Shown piece after piece: positions 16,681 to 25,835 of a DNA stretch of 64,000 nt. Below the pieces are notes generated by a model, which saw nothing but the letters and a program-made list of their open reading frames with translations, was not told the origin of the DNA and did not search any database. Both the position numbers and the translations under genes were made by a program. The stretch comes from an uncultured Clostridia bacterium. GTDB lineage: Bacteria > Bacillota > Clostridia > Christensenellales > CAG-314. Every line of letters begins with the position of its first letter. Position 1 is the first letter of the stretch. The stretch is taken from NCBI GenBank assembly GCA_947625725.1, contig CANQPI010000003.1, positions 31,064-95,063 on the forward strand, written 5' to 3'.

Positions 16681-18075
16681 ATGCAGAAAAAAAATTACAA
16701 TGCGGTATTGATTATACTTGCAGTCGTAGTATTGGCATGCGGAGCGACGCTTGTCGCTTGTACGTCCGATAAACATGTCATCAATTTCGTTGCAGACGGC
16801 GTTACAGTGAAATCTGTCGAATTTAAGGCGGGCAGTACCTCCGTCGCCGAGCCGCAAGTGCCTTCGAAAGAGGGTTATAACGGCAGTTGGCAGCAATATA
16901 CGCTAGGTACCGCCGACATCACGGTCAATGCCGTTTACACTCCCATTGAATATACGATATCTTTCTTCAATGTTGAGAACGCCGTCAATGAAAATCCATC
17001 AACGTACAATGTTGAAACGGGTTTGTTGACGTTGCAACCCGCAGTCAAGCAAGGATTTAATTTTGACGGTTGGTTTTCCAATGAAGATTGCGCCGAAACT
17101 CACCGCGTCACCGAGATAGCGGCAGGTTCTGTCGGCGATGTAGAGTTGTGGGCTAGTTGGACGCAACTGCCCTATACACTTTCTTCGGACGGCAAAACGA
17201 TAGATTTCGGCAGTTATCCGCAAACGCTTGTAAAAGACGCCGCGCTTGAATCTATGCTCAATGCGGAAATCGGCAACGCCCGTCCCTCTGCGGAGGACGC
17301 CGCAGGTTGGACGGACTACGGTTTTTATTGGAAAAATCAAGTGGAAAGTTACACTTGGTACTTGGACAAGGAGTACAATGGCGAGCGTTATCGCGCGGTG
17401 TACTTTACCAAATACCGCGGGCGTACCACTTCCGTCCAAGATGATCACCCCGCCAGTGGCGAACAAAGCGGCAATGGCTATCAAAAGGAAACCGTTTATT
17501 GGTTCAAGTGGGAGCCGATCTCTTGGCAGGTGTTGGAAAAATCCGATACGGAGGCTTTTGTCATCTCTTGGTTGGTGTTGGATGCCACTCATTACTATCA
17601 TTCGACAACCGCCGACGGTGCGCACAAACTCAATAACTACATGTCGAGCGATATACGCACTTGGCTCAACAACGAATTTTACAATGCGGCTTTCCAATCT
17701 GTCAAACCGTATGTCAAATTGACCGAAGTGGACAACAGTGCCGCAACTACCAGCCTCAGCGGCAACCCGAACTTTTGCGAAAACACCAATGACTACGTGT
17801 TTTTGCCAAGTTACCAAGATGTAAAAGACGGTGGCAAGTACGGCTTTACCAAAGATTCGCGTAAACGCGAGTACAGCGACTATGCCGCCTGCATGGGACT
17901 TTCCTGCGACACTCAATACGGTTGGTGGTGGACGCGTTCGCCGAATTTCGGTTTTGACAGGTTGGTAAATGTCGTGCGTACCACCGGTACGATCGAAACG
18001 GGTTCAAATCAAGGAACGGTTAATATTGTGGACTATGGCGTTATGCCGGAAATCAACATAATTTTAGCAAAGTGA
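16681..18075 (+). CDS. Lipoprotein with B-repeats and DUF6273-like domain
   Basis: 464 residues. The signal peptide ends in lipobox LVAC with lipidated Cys 27. Residues about 30-160 hold one divergent and one clear InlB-type B-repeat (the second ends ELWASW). From about residue 170 the protein resembles DUF6273: IDFGSYPQTLV, the tryptophan-rich WFKWEPISWQVLE, a SWLVLDATHYYHST segment, SSDIRTWLNNEFYNAAF, and a C-terminal WWWTRSP. These features occur in surface proteins of gut Clostridia, where they may bind a ligand such as glycan or mucin component; that role is inferred. A G10 tract in its promoter could switch expression. Confidence 0.8.
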   Translation: MQKKNYNAVLIILAVVVLACGATLVACTSDKHVINFVADGVTVKSVEFKAGSTSVAEPQVPSKEGYNGSWQQYTLGTADITVNAVYTPIEYTISFFNVENAVNENPSTYNVETGLLTLQPAVKQGFNFDGWFSNEDCAETHRVTEIAAGSVGDVELWASWTQLPYTLSSDGKTIDFGSYPQTLVKDAALESMLNAEIGNARPSAEDAAGWTDYGFYWKNQVESYTWYLDKEYNGERYRAVYFTKYRGRTTSVQDDHPASGEQSGNGYQKETVYWFKWEPISWQVLEKSDTEAFVISWLVLDATHYYHSTTADGAHKLNNYMSSDIRTWLNNEFYNAAFQSVKPYVKLTEVDNSAATTSLSGNPNFCENTNDYVFLPSYQDVKDGGKYGFTKDSRKREYSDYAACMGLSCDTQYGWWWTRSPNFGFDRLVNVVRTTGTIETGSNQGTVNIVDYGVMPEINIILAK

Positions 18076-18093
18076 CGGTCAATCCGTCACTTT
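18069..18093. terminator. Hairpin spanning two convergent stop codons
   Basis: A 10-bp stem (AAAGTGACGG / CCGTCACTTT) with loop TCAAT. The arms contain the stop of the plus-strand lipoprotein gene and the loop begins the minus-strand stop of the M1 peptidase. The T-run is short in both directions, so termination efficiency is uncertain. Confidence 0.5.
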
Positions 18094-19560
18094 GCCTATT
18101 ACCTCTTTGCCCTCGACAAAGTTGGTAAATATCGCGCCCGCTTCGTCGCCGCACGTCGCGGCAAAACACTCTATCAGTTGACTGCTCGGTGCAACGGTAA
18201 ACTGCGCTTGGTCAAAGTAGGTTTGAAGGCTTTTCCAAAACTTTGCCGCGCCCACCGTTTCGTACACGGTGTGGAACATCAAACTGCCCTTGACGTAAGT
18301 AAACACAACGTACTCGTTGTCGTTTTTGTAGACGTTTATCGGGCGCATACTGCGATCCACGTCCTCGTAAAAGCGAGTCAGCACGTCAACGTAGGTGACG
18401 TAAGTTTTGGTGCAGGCAAGCATGCTTCTGCTCAAAGGCATTTCGCCCGTGCTATCCATATACATATACGTAAGGTACTCGCTGAGCCCTTCGTCCATCC
18501 AGGCGTTGGCAATCTGGTCGTTGCCCACAATGCCGTAGAACCATTGGTGCGCCGTTTCGTGAGCGACCGCCTCGCGGTAGGACGCGCTGCCGCTCGTGAT
18601 CATGGCAAGGTTGGGATATTCCATTCCGCCGTAGCAAAATTCCGTTTCCGCCACGCTGTATTGGGCGTAGGGGTATTTGCCGACGTTTTTGTTGAGGTAT
18701 TCTACCATGCCGCAAGCGGTATCGAGGCTGTTTTCAGGCTCGGCGTCGGCGTAGTAATAGTAGTTTACCGCAATGCCGTCCACCGTTTTGGAAATTTTGG
18801 TAAATTTATCCGACAGCACCAACGCAAAATCGCGCACGGCGTTTGCTTTGTAGGTGTAAGTTACCGTTTCGCCGTTGTTGGTAGCGTCCTGCAAATCGCC
18901 CGTGGCGGCGACAAGATAGTTTTGGGGCAGGGTGAGGCTTACGTTGTAATTTGCCGTTTCGCTCACAAAGGGATCGCCCACATTGTAGTAGGGGCTGGAT
19001 GTATAGTTGCCGTTATCCACGTGGCAAAGTATCGGATACCAATTTCCCAAGTTTACCGTGTTGTCGTTGTAGCCGAGTCTGTGACAAACGTCGGCGAGTT
19101 GCACTTGGTAGGTCATTTCGATCGTTACGGACTTGTCGGGGAACAATCCTCCCTCCACGGGCACGCTCAACACGTCGCAGTCCTCTCCCTCCACGACAAA
19201 AGCGACGCTCGCGCCGTTTACTTTTACGTTGTCGAAGGAGATGTCGCCGAAACTGTCGCCGTGAGGGTAGGCTTTGGTGCGGTACACGTTGGGAACAACG
19301 GGATTTTGCGCGTCTTGGCGGTATTGGTTGGCATAGATGTGGAACTTTACCGCGTCGAAACTGTTTTCGCTGCGGTTGACCAACTTGACCGTTTGCTCCG
19401 CCGATATTATGTGCGCTTCGCTGTCGTAACTGCATACAATGGTGTAGTCGTCGCCGTATCTTGTCGCCTCTTTCAATTTGTTCGTCTGACATGCGACAAG
19501 CGCGACGCAGCACGTCGCCACTAGTATCAAAACGGTTGCAGTGCAAATAAACTTTTTCAT
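18079..19560 (-). CDS. M1-family zinc aminopeptidase, lipoprotein
   Basis: 493 residues. Signal peptide with lipobox LVAC (Cys 24). A beta-rich N-terminal domain is followed by the gluzincin catalytic core: GGMEYPNL (equivalent of the GAMEN substrate-binding motif), then HETAH, 18 residues and the third ligand Glu in MDEGLSEY. This is the M1 signature HExxH-x18-E. A Tyr-containing segment after it (YVKGSLMFHTVYE) may supply the catalytic tyrosine. The protein lacks the long C-terminal helical domain of PepN. It likely trims N-terminal residues from peptides at the cell surface. A TATAAT element on the minus strand lies at 19618-19623. Confidence 0.9.
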   Translation of the reverse strand: MKKFICTATVLILVATCCVALVACQTNKLKEATRYGDDYTIVCSYDSEAHIISAEQTVKLVNRSENSFDAVKFHIYANQYRQDAQNPVVPNVYRTKAYPHGDSFGDISFDNVKVNGASVAFVVEGEDCDVLSVPVEGGLFPDKSVTIEMTYQVQLADVCHRLGYNDNTVNLGNWYPILCHVDNGNYTSSPYYNVGDPFVSETANYNVSLTLPQNYLVAATGDLQDATNNGETVTYTYKANAVRDFALVLSDKFTKISKTVDGIAVNYYYYADAEPENSLDTACGMVEYLNKNVGKYPYAQYSVAETEFCYGGMEYPNLAMITSGSASYREAVAHETAHQWFYGIVGNDQIANAWMDEGLSEYLTYMYMDSTGEMPLSRSMLACTKTYVTYVDVLTRFYEDVDRSMRPINVYKNDNEYVVFTYVKGSLMFHTVYETVGAAKFWKSLQTYFDQAQFTVAPSSQLIECFAATCGDEAGAIFTNFVEGKEVIGKVTD

Positions 19561-19710
19561 TCTCGACCTCTTTTCGGATATTTATTTTCAGATACATCTT
19601 ATGACCGACGACAGCGCATTATACCTTGAAACGCTCGCCCCGCAGCAAAACCCGTTTGAACGTTTGGCGGGCGGTATTGAAATTTTTTCAAAAAAATTTT
19701 GCCAAACCTA

Positions 19711-19740
19711 TTGACTGTCGCCGTATTTGTGTGCTAAACT
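19711..19740 (+). promoter_or_regulatory. Candidate promoter of non-coding transcript
   Basis: TTGACT (19711-19716), 18-base spacer and TAAACT (19735-19740). No open reading frame with a ribosome-binding site follows, which is why a non-coding RNA is considered. Confidence 0.45.
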
Positions 19741-19746
19741 AACTAG

Positions 19747-19927
19747 TATCAACCGAGAATAGTATTTGCGTTGACTGACGTCGCGAGTACGGAATATTCT
19801 CCAATGTTGTACGGTTTAGCTAGGAACTGAATAGTTACGAACGGTACTCGGTACGTTGGGTGGATTTTATACTTTTTCGGTTGGATCCGAAGATAGACAT
19901 GCCCAAGTAACCGAGCATTTTTATTTT
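19747..19927 (+). ncRNA. Candidate structured non-coding RNA upstream of S10 operon
   Basis: The stretch has no credible coding frame. It contains several complementary arms: CGAGTAC (19784-19790) with GTACTCG (19844-19850), and, as an alternative, CTCGGT/TTGGGT (19847-19861) with GCCCAA/ACCGAG (19901-19915), separated by a symmetric 3x3 internal loop. The second arm is followed by CATTTTTATTTT, which resembles an intrinsic terminator. With the promoter at 19711 this would give a transcript of about 180 nucleotides. I saw no RNase P, tmRNA or SRP signature. A 6S-like RNA is possible by size only. The two arms share bases 19847-19850, so a switch between structures is possible. Confidence 0.35.
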
Positions 19928-19942
19928 CGGGAGGAGGGTAGC

Positions 19943-19994
19943 GGGTAAGTTTGGCTTCTCCGACGGCAACTCCGTCGGGAAGCAAAACCTGCCC
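19943..19994 (+). other. Long composite hairpin in the non-coding stretch
   Basis: GGGTAAGTTT (19943-19952) pairs with AAACCTGCCC (19985-19994), then GCTTC/GAAGC, then CCGACGG/CCGTCGG around loop CAACT. The stem has about 21 pairs with one bulge and one mismatch. It is followed by another hairpin near 20013-20045. The whole interval 19561-20145 otherwise holds only promoters and this structure; no gene is supported. Confidence 0.55.
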
Positions 19995-20145
19995 AAGCAA
20001 AAATTCGATTTGGCTATGCGCGAGTCGCTTTCCGTGCGCTTGCCATTTGAAAAGACTTTTTCGGTTCGTATCTCGGTTAAAAAGATTTTTCGGCAACAAT
20101 TTTCTCGATTCGGCAAAAAAAATGTGAAAATGTCCTGTTTTTTGT

Positions 20146-20175
20146 TTGACAGGGCGTTATTTTTTGTGTTAGAAT
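20146..20175 (+). promoter_or_regulatory. Promoter of the ribosomal superoperon
   Basis: TTGACA (20146-20151), 18-base spacer, TAGAAT (20170-20175), about 260 bases before rpsJ. The next good promoter downstream is beyond rplQ, so this may drive the entire block. Confidence 0.7.
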
Positions 20176-20181
20176 TAACAG

Positions 20182-20436
20182 GCTGCGTATCAGGGGCTTG
20201 ACGCGCAAGGTTACTGAGAAAACAGAAAACTTGCTGCCTACCCAGCAACGCCGAGAGCGTTGCGACCGAACTCTTTTAATGCAGTATCAGGCGTTAGGTG
20301 ACTTCGAAAATCAAACCGACGCAGATATTTTTTGTGGCAAACTCTGTTTGCTTTATTAAAAGCCGCAGCAGGAAACACACGGCAGTGTTGTTACCGCAAA
20401 CGTTCGGAGAAGAAAACAAAATAAGGAGAAAAGAAC
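20182..20436 (+). promoter_or_regulatory. Structured leader of S10 operon
   Basis: The 5' leader is about 255 bases and non-coding. It can form a hairpin GCAACGC/GCGTTGC with a CGAGA loop (20245-20263). The CAGCAA part of its left arm can also pair with TTGCTG at 20231-20236, so two structures exclude each other. A second possible arm lies near 20360. In other bacteria S10 operon leaders are targets of ribosomal protein L4; whether that applies here is unknown. AAGGAG (20423-20428) is the rpsJ ribosome-binding site. Confidence 0.45.
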
Positions 20437-20748
20437 ATGGCAACACAACGAATCAGGATCAAACTCAAATCTTATGACCACAACCTCGTCGATTTGGCTT
20501 GCAGCAAGATAGTGGAAGCCGCCGAGAAGATGGGCAGCAAGGTTTCCGGTCCGATACCTCTCCCCACGGAGAAAGAGATCGTGACCGTACTGCGCGCAAC
20601 GCACAAATACAAGGACGCGCGCGAGCAATTCGAACTAAGAACTTACAAGCGCTTGATAGATATTTACAGTCCCAACGCAAAGACGGTCGACTCCCTTACG
20701 AAACTGGATTTGCCCGCGGGGATCGACGTCAAGATCAAGTTGCAATAA
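20437..20748 (+). CDS. rpsJ: 30S ribosomal protein S10
   Basis: 103 residues, usual length. It starts with the conserved [15 protein letters not shown] and contains [16 protein letters not shown] and [13 protein letters not shown]10 sits in the 30S head and also pairs with NusB in antitermination. It is the first gene of the S10-spc-alpha block and follows a long structured leader. AAGGAG lies 8 bases before the ATG. Confidence 0.98.
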   Translation: MATQRIRIKLKSYDHNLVDLACSKIVEAAEKMGSKVSGPIPLPTEKEIVTVLRATHKYKDAREQFELRTYKRLIDIYSPNAKTVDSLTKLDLPAGIDVKIKLQ

Positions 20749-20772
20749 TATTAAGGAGGATGAACTTTATCT

Positions 20773-21399
20773 ATGAATAAAGCAATCATTGGAAAGAAGT
20801 TGGGAATGACGCAAGTGTTTCTCAACGACGGAACTATGGTTCCGGTAACTGTTATTCAAGCGGGTCCCTGCACGGTTACGCAAGTCAAGACCGTCGAGCG
20901 CGACGGCTACGGCGCAATTCAGTTGGGATTTGACGAAGTATCGGAAAAGAAACTCAACAATCCCCAACGCGGTCATCTCAAAGCCGGCGGCGTCAACGTA
21001 AGACGTTTGCACGAGTTCAAGTTAGAAAATTGTTCTCTCAAAGTGGGCGACAAAGTCACTTGCGACGCGTTTGCGGAGGGCGACTTTGTGGACGTGACAG
21101 GCGTCACCAAAGGACACGGCTTTACCGGCGTTATCAAGCGTTGGAATCAACACAGACTCAAAGAAACCCACGGCGTAGGTCCCGTTCACAGAGAAGTCGG
21201 TTCTATGGGACCCATCAGTAGCCCCTCGCGCGTAATGCCCGGCAAAAACCTTCCCGGTCACTACGGCGTGGAACAGGTTACTGTTCTCAATCTCTCGGTA
21301 GTAAAAGTCGACAAGGAGAGAGGAGTGTTGCTCGTCAAGGGCGCAGTCCCCGGCGCAAAGAACGGAATCGTTTACGTTCGCAACGCCGTCAAGAAATAG
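20773..21399 (+). CDS. rplC: 50S ribosomal protein L3
   Basis: 208 residues. Hallmarks are the N-terminal IIGKKLGMTQVF and the central loop region KGHGFTGVIKRW followed by GPVHREVGSMG and MPGKNLPGHYG, which reaches toward the peptidyl-transferase centre. L3 is an early 23S-binding assembly protein. It lies 24 bases after rpsJ with AAGGAGG upstream. The ending is slightly short but within the family range. Confidence 0.98.
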   Translation: MNKAIIGKKLGMTQVFLNDGTMVPVTVIQAGPCTVTQVKTVERDGYGAIQLGFDEVSEKKLNNPQRGHLKAGGVNVRRLHEFKLENCSLKVGDKVTCDAFAEGDFVDVTGVTKGHGFTGVIKRWNQHRLKETHGVGPVHREVGSMGPISSPSRVMPGKNLPGHYGVEQVTVLNLSVVKVDKERGVLLVKGAVPGAKNGIVYVRNAVKK

Positions 21400-21420
21400 G
21401 TGAAAGGAGAGTAACAGACT

Positions 21421-22044
21421 ATGCAAGTAAAAGTTTACAATACCAAGGCTGCCGAAGTCGGAACGGTGGAACTGAATGACAGCGTTTTCGGCGTCGAGTA
21501 CAAAGAGCCTCTCATTCACCAAGCGGTAGTTACCTATCTTGCCAATCAACGTCAGGGCACAAAGTCGGCGCTTACCCGCACCGAAGTGCGCGGCGGCGGT
21601 ATCAAGCCGTGGAGGCAAAAGGGCACGGGTCGCGCAAGACAAGGCAGTATCCGCGCTCCGCAATGGACCAAGGGCGGAGTCGTGTTTGCGCCGAAGCCCC
21701 GCGATTTCAGCAAAAAGATCAACAAAAAGATGAAAGCGCAAGCATTTTGCAGCGCGATCAGTTACAAGGTCGCCAACAACGAACTTGTGGTGGTGGACGA
21801 AATCAAGTTGGCAGAGCCCAAAACCAAATTGGTGGCGGAGATCCTCAAAAACTTCGGTTTTGCCAAGAGAACCCTGTTGCTTGTGACGGGCGACAGCGGC
21901 GACATCGTCAGAGCGGGCGCGAATATCGAGCGTCTGACCGTTACCGAGGCTACCCTCGCCAACGTCTACGAGATAGTCGTCAACGCCAACGTCATCGCCA
22001 CCAAGGAAGCGATCAAAAAGATTGAGGAGGCATATTCGCTATGA
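21421..22044 (+). CDS. rplD: 50S ribosomal protein L4
   Basis: 207 residues. The extended loop that lines the exit tunnel is seen as RTEVRGGGIKPWRQKGTGRARQ. L4 binds 23S rRNA early in assembly and represses the S10 operon in some bacteria, so the structured leader upstream could be its target (inference). Its last four bases overlap the rplW start (ATGA), which implies coupled translation. Confidence 0.98.
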   Translation: MQVKVYNTKAAEVGTVELNDSVFGVEYKEPLIHQAVVTYLANQRQGTKSALTRTEVRGGGIKPWRQKGTGRARQGSIRAPQWTKGGVVFAPKPRDFSKKINKKMKAQAFCSAISYKVANNELVVVDEIKLAEPKTKLVAEILKNFGFAKRTLLLVTGDSGDIVRAGANIERLTVTEATLANVYEIVVNANVIATKEAIKKIEEAYSL

Positions 22045-22331
22045 ATTCCTACGACATTCTCAGACGTCCCGTTTTGACGGAAAAAAGTTACGCCAACATT
22101 CCGCAAAAGATCTACACGTTCGAAGTCCGCAGGGACGCCAACAAGGTGCAGATCAAGAACGCGGTGGAAGAAATTTTCGGCGTAAAAGTAGAACGCGTAA
22201 CCACCTCTACCGTACAAGGTAAGCTCAGAAGGCAGGGCAGAAACCAAGGCTACACTCCCACCTGGAAGAAAGCCACCGTTCGCTTGACTGCCGACAGCAA
22301 GGCGATCGAATTCTTCGAGAGTCTGTCCTAA
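22041..22331 (+). CDS. rplW: 50S ribosomal protein L23
   Basis: 96 residues, starting MNSYDILRRPVLTEKSY, the conserved L23 opening. The central loop has RRQGRNQGYTPTWKKA, the basic extension near the tunnel exit where trigger factor and SRP dock. It overlaps rplD by four bases and is followed 18 bases later by rplB. Confidence 0.97.
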   Translation: MNSYDILRRPVLTEKSYANIPQKIYTFEVRRDANKVQIKNAVEEIFGVKVERVTTSTVQGKLRRQGRNQGYTPTWKKATVRLTADSKAIEFFESLS

Positions 22332-22349
22332 TATCGGAGGTAAACTACA

Positions 22350-23174
22350 ATGGCTATAAAGAAATACAAACCTACTTCTCCCGCGCGTCGTTTCATGTCC
22401 GTTTCGACGTACGAGGAAATAACCAAGACTACTCCGGAAAAGAGTCTGCTTGACGTCAAGAGAAAGACGGGCGGACGCAACGCAACCGGAAAGATCACCG
22501 TCCGTCACATCGGCGGCGGCAACCGTATCAAGTACCGCATTATCGACTTCAAGCGCGACAAGAACGTTCCCGCAAAGGTGGCTTCCATCGAATACGATCC
22601 CAACCGCACCGCGAATATCGCATTGTTGCATTACGCCGACGGCGAAAAGAGATATATTCTCGCTCCCGTTGGTTTGAACGTCGGCGACACCGTAGAGGCG
22701 AGCGAAACGGCGGACATCAAGGTGGGTAACAACCTTCCCCTCGAAAATATCCCCGTCGGCACTATCGTTCACAACATCGAGATGAACCCCGGCAAGGGCG
22801 GACAGATCGCGAGAGCGGCGGGAATATTCGCGCAACTCATGGCAAAGGAAGGCAAGTACGCAACGTTGCGTATGCCCAGCGGAGAAATGCGCCTTATTTT
22901 GCTCAAATGCCACGCGACTATCGGACAGGTCGGCAATCTCGACCACGAAATCGTCAGAATCGGCAAAGCGGGCAAAACGCGTCACTTGGGTATCAAACCT
23001 ACCGTTCGCGGCAGCGTAATGAACCCCTGCGACCACCCGCACGGCGGCGGCGAAGGCAAGTCGCCCGTAGGACGTCCCGGTCCCGTAACTCCTTGGGGCA
23101 AACCCGCTCTCGGTTACAAGACCAGAAAGAAGAAAAAGGCGTCAAGCAAGTTTATTGTAAAACGTATCAACTGA
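22350..23174 (+). CDS. rplB: 50S ribosomal protein L2
   Basis: 274 residues, standard length. The C-terminal segment [20 protein letters not shown] contains the His implicated in peptidyl-transferase function and subunit joining. The [19 protein letters not shown] segment near the N-terminus binds 23S rRNA. GGAGGT lies upstream of the ATG. The gene sits in canonical order between rplW and rpsS. Confidence 0.98.
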   Translation: MAIKKYKPTSPARRFMSVSTYEEITKTTPEKSLLDVKRKTGGRNATGKITVRHIGGGNRIKYRIIDFKRDKNVPAKVASIEYDPNRTANIALLHYADGEKRYILAPVGLNVGDTVEASETADIKVGNNLPLENIPVGTIVHNIEMNPGKGGQIARAAGIFAQLMAKEGKYATLRMPSGEMRLILLKCHATIGQVGNLDHEIVRIGKAGKTRHLGIKPTVRGSVMNPCDHPHGGGEGKSPVGRPGPVTPWGKPALGYKTRKKKKASSKFIVKRIN

Positions 23175-23188
23175 TCGGAGGATAGACA

Positions 23189-23467
23189 ATGAGTAGATCG
23201 ATTAAAAAAGGACCTTACGTTCAAGCCGCGTTGTTGAAGCGCGTACGGGAAATGAACGCCAAAGGCGAAAAGAAAGTTTTGAAAACATGGTCGAGAAGTT
23301 CCACGATCTTCCCCGATTTTGTAGGACACACCATAGCGGTACACGACGGCAGAAAACACGTTCCCGTTTACATCACGGAGGACATGGTGGGTTTGAAGTT
23401 GGGCGAATTCGCTCCGACCAGAACATTCAGAGGACACGCGGGAAGCAAGACCGCAGGCGCCAAATAG
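23189..23467 (+). CDS. rpsS: 30S ribosomal protein S19
   Basis: 92 residues. It begins [11 protein letters not shown] and has the family core [20 protein letters not shown] and [17 protein letters not shown]19 binds the 30S head with S13 near the decoding region and the A-site tRNA. GGAGG lies upstream and rplV follows after 13 bases. Confidence 0.98.
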   Translation: MSRSIKKGPYVQAALLKRVREMNAKGEKKVLKTWSRSSTIFPDFVGHTIAVHDGRKHVPVYITEDMVGLKLGEFAPTRTFRGHAGSKTAGAK

Positions 23468-23480
23468 GAGGATATGAGAT

Positions 23481-23867
23481 ATGGCTACAAGAAGTAAAGC
23501 AAAGGCTACGGTCCGCGCCGAACGCAAAGACAGGCGCCCCAAGGCGATAGCGAAATATATTCGTATTTCTCCCTCCAAGGTTATGATCGTGCTTGACCTC
23601 ATCCGCGGAAAAGATTACAAAGAAGCAGTCGCGATCCTCAAAACGACCCCCAAGGCGGCATGCGAGCCGGTTTTGAAATGCCTCAACTCCGCCGCAGCCA
23701 ATGCCGAAGTCAATCTCGGCATGAATAAAGACGCTCTTTACGTAGCGGAATGTTACGCAGATCAAGGTCCCACGCTCAAAAGAATGCAACCCGTTTCTCG
23801 CGGCAGAGGATACCGTATCTTGAAAAGAACAAGTCACATAACAGTGATTTTGGACGAGAGAGCGTAA
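23481..23867 (+). CDS. rplV: 50S ribosomal protein L22
   Basis: 128 residues, with RISPSKVMIVLDLIRGKDY and the tunnel-lining hairpin region GPTLKRMQPVSRGRGYRILKRTSH, where macrolide-resistance changes are known in other species. The N-terminus carries about 15 extra basic residues compared with the shortest homologues. It is flanked by rpsS and rpsC with ribosome-binding sites of the AGGAGG type. Confidence 0.97.
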   Translation: MATRSKAKATVRAERKDRRPKAIAKYIRISPSKVMIVLDLIRGKDYKEAVAILKTTPKAACEPVLKCLNSAAANAEVNLGMNKDALYVAECYADQGPTLKRMQPVSRGRGYRILKRTSHITVILDERA

Positions 23868-23880
23868 GGAGGACTGAATT

Positions 23881-24549
23881 ATGGGACAAAAAGTTAATCC
23901 GCACGGACTGAGAGTAGGCGTTATTCAAGATTGGAATGCCAAGTGGATCGCGGACAAAAAGAATTTCGCCAAGTATATCAAAGAGGACGACGTTATTCGT
24001 ACCGCTTTGAAAAACAAGTATTACCAAGCGGGGATCAGCAAGATCATTATCGAAAGAAGCGAAGGCAAAGTCACCGTTGACATTCACACGGGACGTCCCG
24101 GTATCCTTATCGGCAAAGCGGGCGCGGGCGCGGACGAAATAAAAGCGTTGCTGCAAAAGATCGTCGGCGACAAAACCGTTTCCGTCAACATTATCGAGAT
24201 CAAACGTCCCGATATGGACGCTCAACTTGTTGCCGAAGCCATTGCCGCTCAGTTGGAAAAACGCGTGTCTTTCCGCAGAGCGATGCGTCAATGCATGGGC
24301 AGAGCGACGCGTAGCGGAGCCAAGGGTATCAAAACAATGGTTTCAGGACGTTTGGACGGCGCAGAGATCGCCCGTTGCGAGCAGTATCACGAGGGATCGA
24401 TCCCTCTGCACACTTTGAGAGCCGACATCGACTACGGTTACGCTATTGCGCGTACCACGTTCGGCGTGATAGGCGTCAAAGTTTGGGTGTACAGAGGAGA
24501 AATCCTCCCCAAAAAGAAAAAGACCGCAAAAAAGGAGGTAACTGAATAA
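23881..24549 (+). CDS. rpsC: 30S ribosomal protein S3
   Basis: 222 residues, starting [16 protein letters not shown] type II KH domain carries the [14 protein letters not shown] motif; the C-terminal domain has [32 protein letters not shown]3 forms part of the mRNA entry tunnel and its helicase activity. The lysine-rich tail ends in a stop that overlaps the rplP start (TAATG). Confidence 0.98.
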   Translation: MGQKVNPHGLRVGVIQDWNAKWIADKKNFAKYIKEDDVIRTALKNKYYQAGISKIIIERSEGKVTVDIHTGRPGILIGKAGAGADEIKALLQKIVGDKTVSVNIIEIKRPDMDAQLVAEAIAAQLEKRVSFRRAMRQCMGRATRSGAKGIKTMVSGRLDGAEIARCEQYHEGSIPLHTLRADIDYGYAIARTTFGVIGVKVWVYRGEILPKKKKTAKKEVTE

Positions 24550-24983
24550 TGTTAATGCCTAAAAGAGTAAAACACCGCCGTCAGTTCCGCGGAAGAATGA
24601 AGGGCGAAGCGCACAAGGGCAACAAAGTTGCTTACGGCGAGTACGGTCTTCAAGCGTTGGAATGCGGCTGGATTACCTCCAATCAGATAGAGGCGGCGCG
24701 CGTCGCCATGACGCGTTTTGTAAAACGTGGCGGCAAGGTTTGGGTGGACATCTTCCCCCACAAGCCCGTCACCAAGAAACCTGCCGAAACCCGCATGGGA
24801 TCGGGCAAGGGTTCTCCCGAATATTGGGTGGCAGTAGTAAAGCCGGGCAGAGTTATGTTCGAAATGGCGGGCGTCCCCGAGGACATCGCAAGAGAGGCTC
24901 TGCGTTTGGCAAGTCACAAACTTCCCGTCAAGTGCAAGTTTGTGAGAAAGGTTGACGAGGTGAATGCAGATGAAAGCAAGTAA
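24549..24983 (+). CDS. rplP: 50S ribosomal protein L16
   Basis: 144 residues. It begins [19 protein letters not shown], the standard L16 start, and has the internal [20 protein letters not shown] that lies near the A-site tRNA elbow. AAAGGAGGT within the end of rpsC is its ribosome-binding site, and the ATG overlaps the rpsC stop. The last 14 bases overlap rpmC. Confidence 0.98.
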   Translation: MLMPKRVKHRRQFRGRMKGEAHKGNKVAYGEYGLQALECGWITSNQIEAARVAMTRFVKRGGKVWVDIFPHKPVTKKPAETRMGSGKGSPEYWVAVVKPGRVMFEMAGVPEDIAREALRLASHKLPVKCKFVRKVDEVNADESK

Positions 24984-25170
24984 CGTACGCGAACTCAGTA
25001 ACGCAGAATTGGCGGCAAAACTCGCCGATCTCAAAAAAGAGTTGTTCAATTTGCGTTTATCTCACGCAACGGGACAACTCAACAACCCTCTGGCGCTCAG
25101 CAATGTAAAAAAGGATATTGCCCGCGTCAAAACGGTGCTCCGCGAGAGAGAACAGGAAAGCAGAGCGTAA
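24970..25170 (+). CDS. rpmC: 50S ribosomal protein L29
   Basis: 66 residues from the second ATG (24970), preferred because GAGG is then 9 bases away; the first ATG at 24964 leaves only 3. It has [24 protein letters not shown] and [14 protein letters not shown], typical of this two-helix protein at the tunnel exit. It overlaps the 3' end of rplP. Confidence 0.96.
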   Translation: MKASNVRELSNAELAAKLADLKKELFNLRLSHATGQLNNPLALSNVKKDIARVKTVLREREQESRA

Positions 25171-25183
25171 GTGAGGTGTAACT

Positions 25184-25438
25184 ATGGAAAGAAACAGTAG
25201 AAAAGAAAGAGTCGGCATCGTTGTGTCCGACAAAATGGACAAAACGATCGTCGTAGCGGTGATCAACAAATACAAACATCCTCTTTACAAAAAGACGGTA
25301 TCTCAAACCAAAAAATACAAAGTTCACGACGAAAACAACGAATGCGGCGTTGGCGACACCGTGCGTATCGCCGAAACGAGAAAACTGTCCAAGGACAAGA
25401 ATTGGCGTTTGTTGGAAATCGTCGAAAAGGCGAAGTAA
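25184..25438 (+). CDS. rpsQ: 30S ribosomal protein S17
   Basis: 84 residues. The OB-fold core is visible as [47 protein letters not shown] and [12 protein letters not shown]17 is a primary 16S rRNA-binding protein in the 30S body. AGGTG precedes the ATG; the gene follows rpmC by 13 bases. Confidence 0.97.
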   Translation: MERNSRKERVGIVVSDKMDKTIVVAVINKYKHPLYKKTVSQTKKYKVHDENNECGVGDTVRIAETRKLSKDKNWRLLEIVEKAK

Positions 25439-25453
25439 CGGGAGGACAGAGCA

Positions 25454-25822
25454 ATGATTCAAGTACAAACAAGACTCAAAGCCGCCGACAACAGCGGCGC
25501 AAAAGAGCTTATGTGCATCAAGGTCCTCGGCGGTTCCTCACGTAAGTTCGGCAACATCGGCGACGTGATCGTCGCCAGCGTCAAGAGCGCAAACCCCGGC
25601 GGAGTCGTCAAGAAGGGCGACGTCGTCAAAGCGGTCATCGTTCGCAGCGCATTCGGCATCAACCGCAAAGACGGAACGCACATTCGTTTCGATGACAACG
25701 CGGCAGTCATTATCGACAATCAGAAACAACCCAGAGGCACCCGTATTTTTGGGCCGGTGGCAAGAGAACTTCGTGAAAAAGACTACATGAAGATCGTATC
25801 CCTTGCACCGGAAGTGCTGTAA
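25454..25822 (+). CDS. rplN: 50S ribosomal protein L14
   Basis: 122 residues, exactly the usual length. It starts [28 protein letters not shown] and ends with [21 protein letters not shown]14 lies at the subunit interface near L19 and the site where RsfS blocks joining. A GGGAGG ribosome-binding site precedes it. Confidence 0.98.
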   Translation: MIQVQTRLKAADNSGAKELMCIKVLGGSSRKFGNIGDVIVASVKSANPGGVVKKGDVVKAVIVRSAFGINRKDGTHIRFDDNAAVIIDNQKQPRGTRIFGPVARELREKDYMKIVSLAPEVL

Positions 25823-25835
25823 AAGGAGGCGTAAC

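Noticed and set aside
19747..20110. RNase P RNA, tmRNA or SRP RNA in the non-coding stretch
   Set aside because: None of the invariant motifs (RNase P GAGGAAAGTCC, tmRNA CCA-ended acceptor with tag, SRP GGAA-type loop) is present.
19749..20248. Minus-strand ORFs before the S10 operon
   Set aside because: Two overlapping frames of 116 and 137 codons show no motif, no ribosome-binding site and run through strong hairpins.
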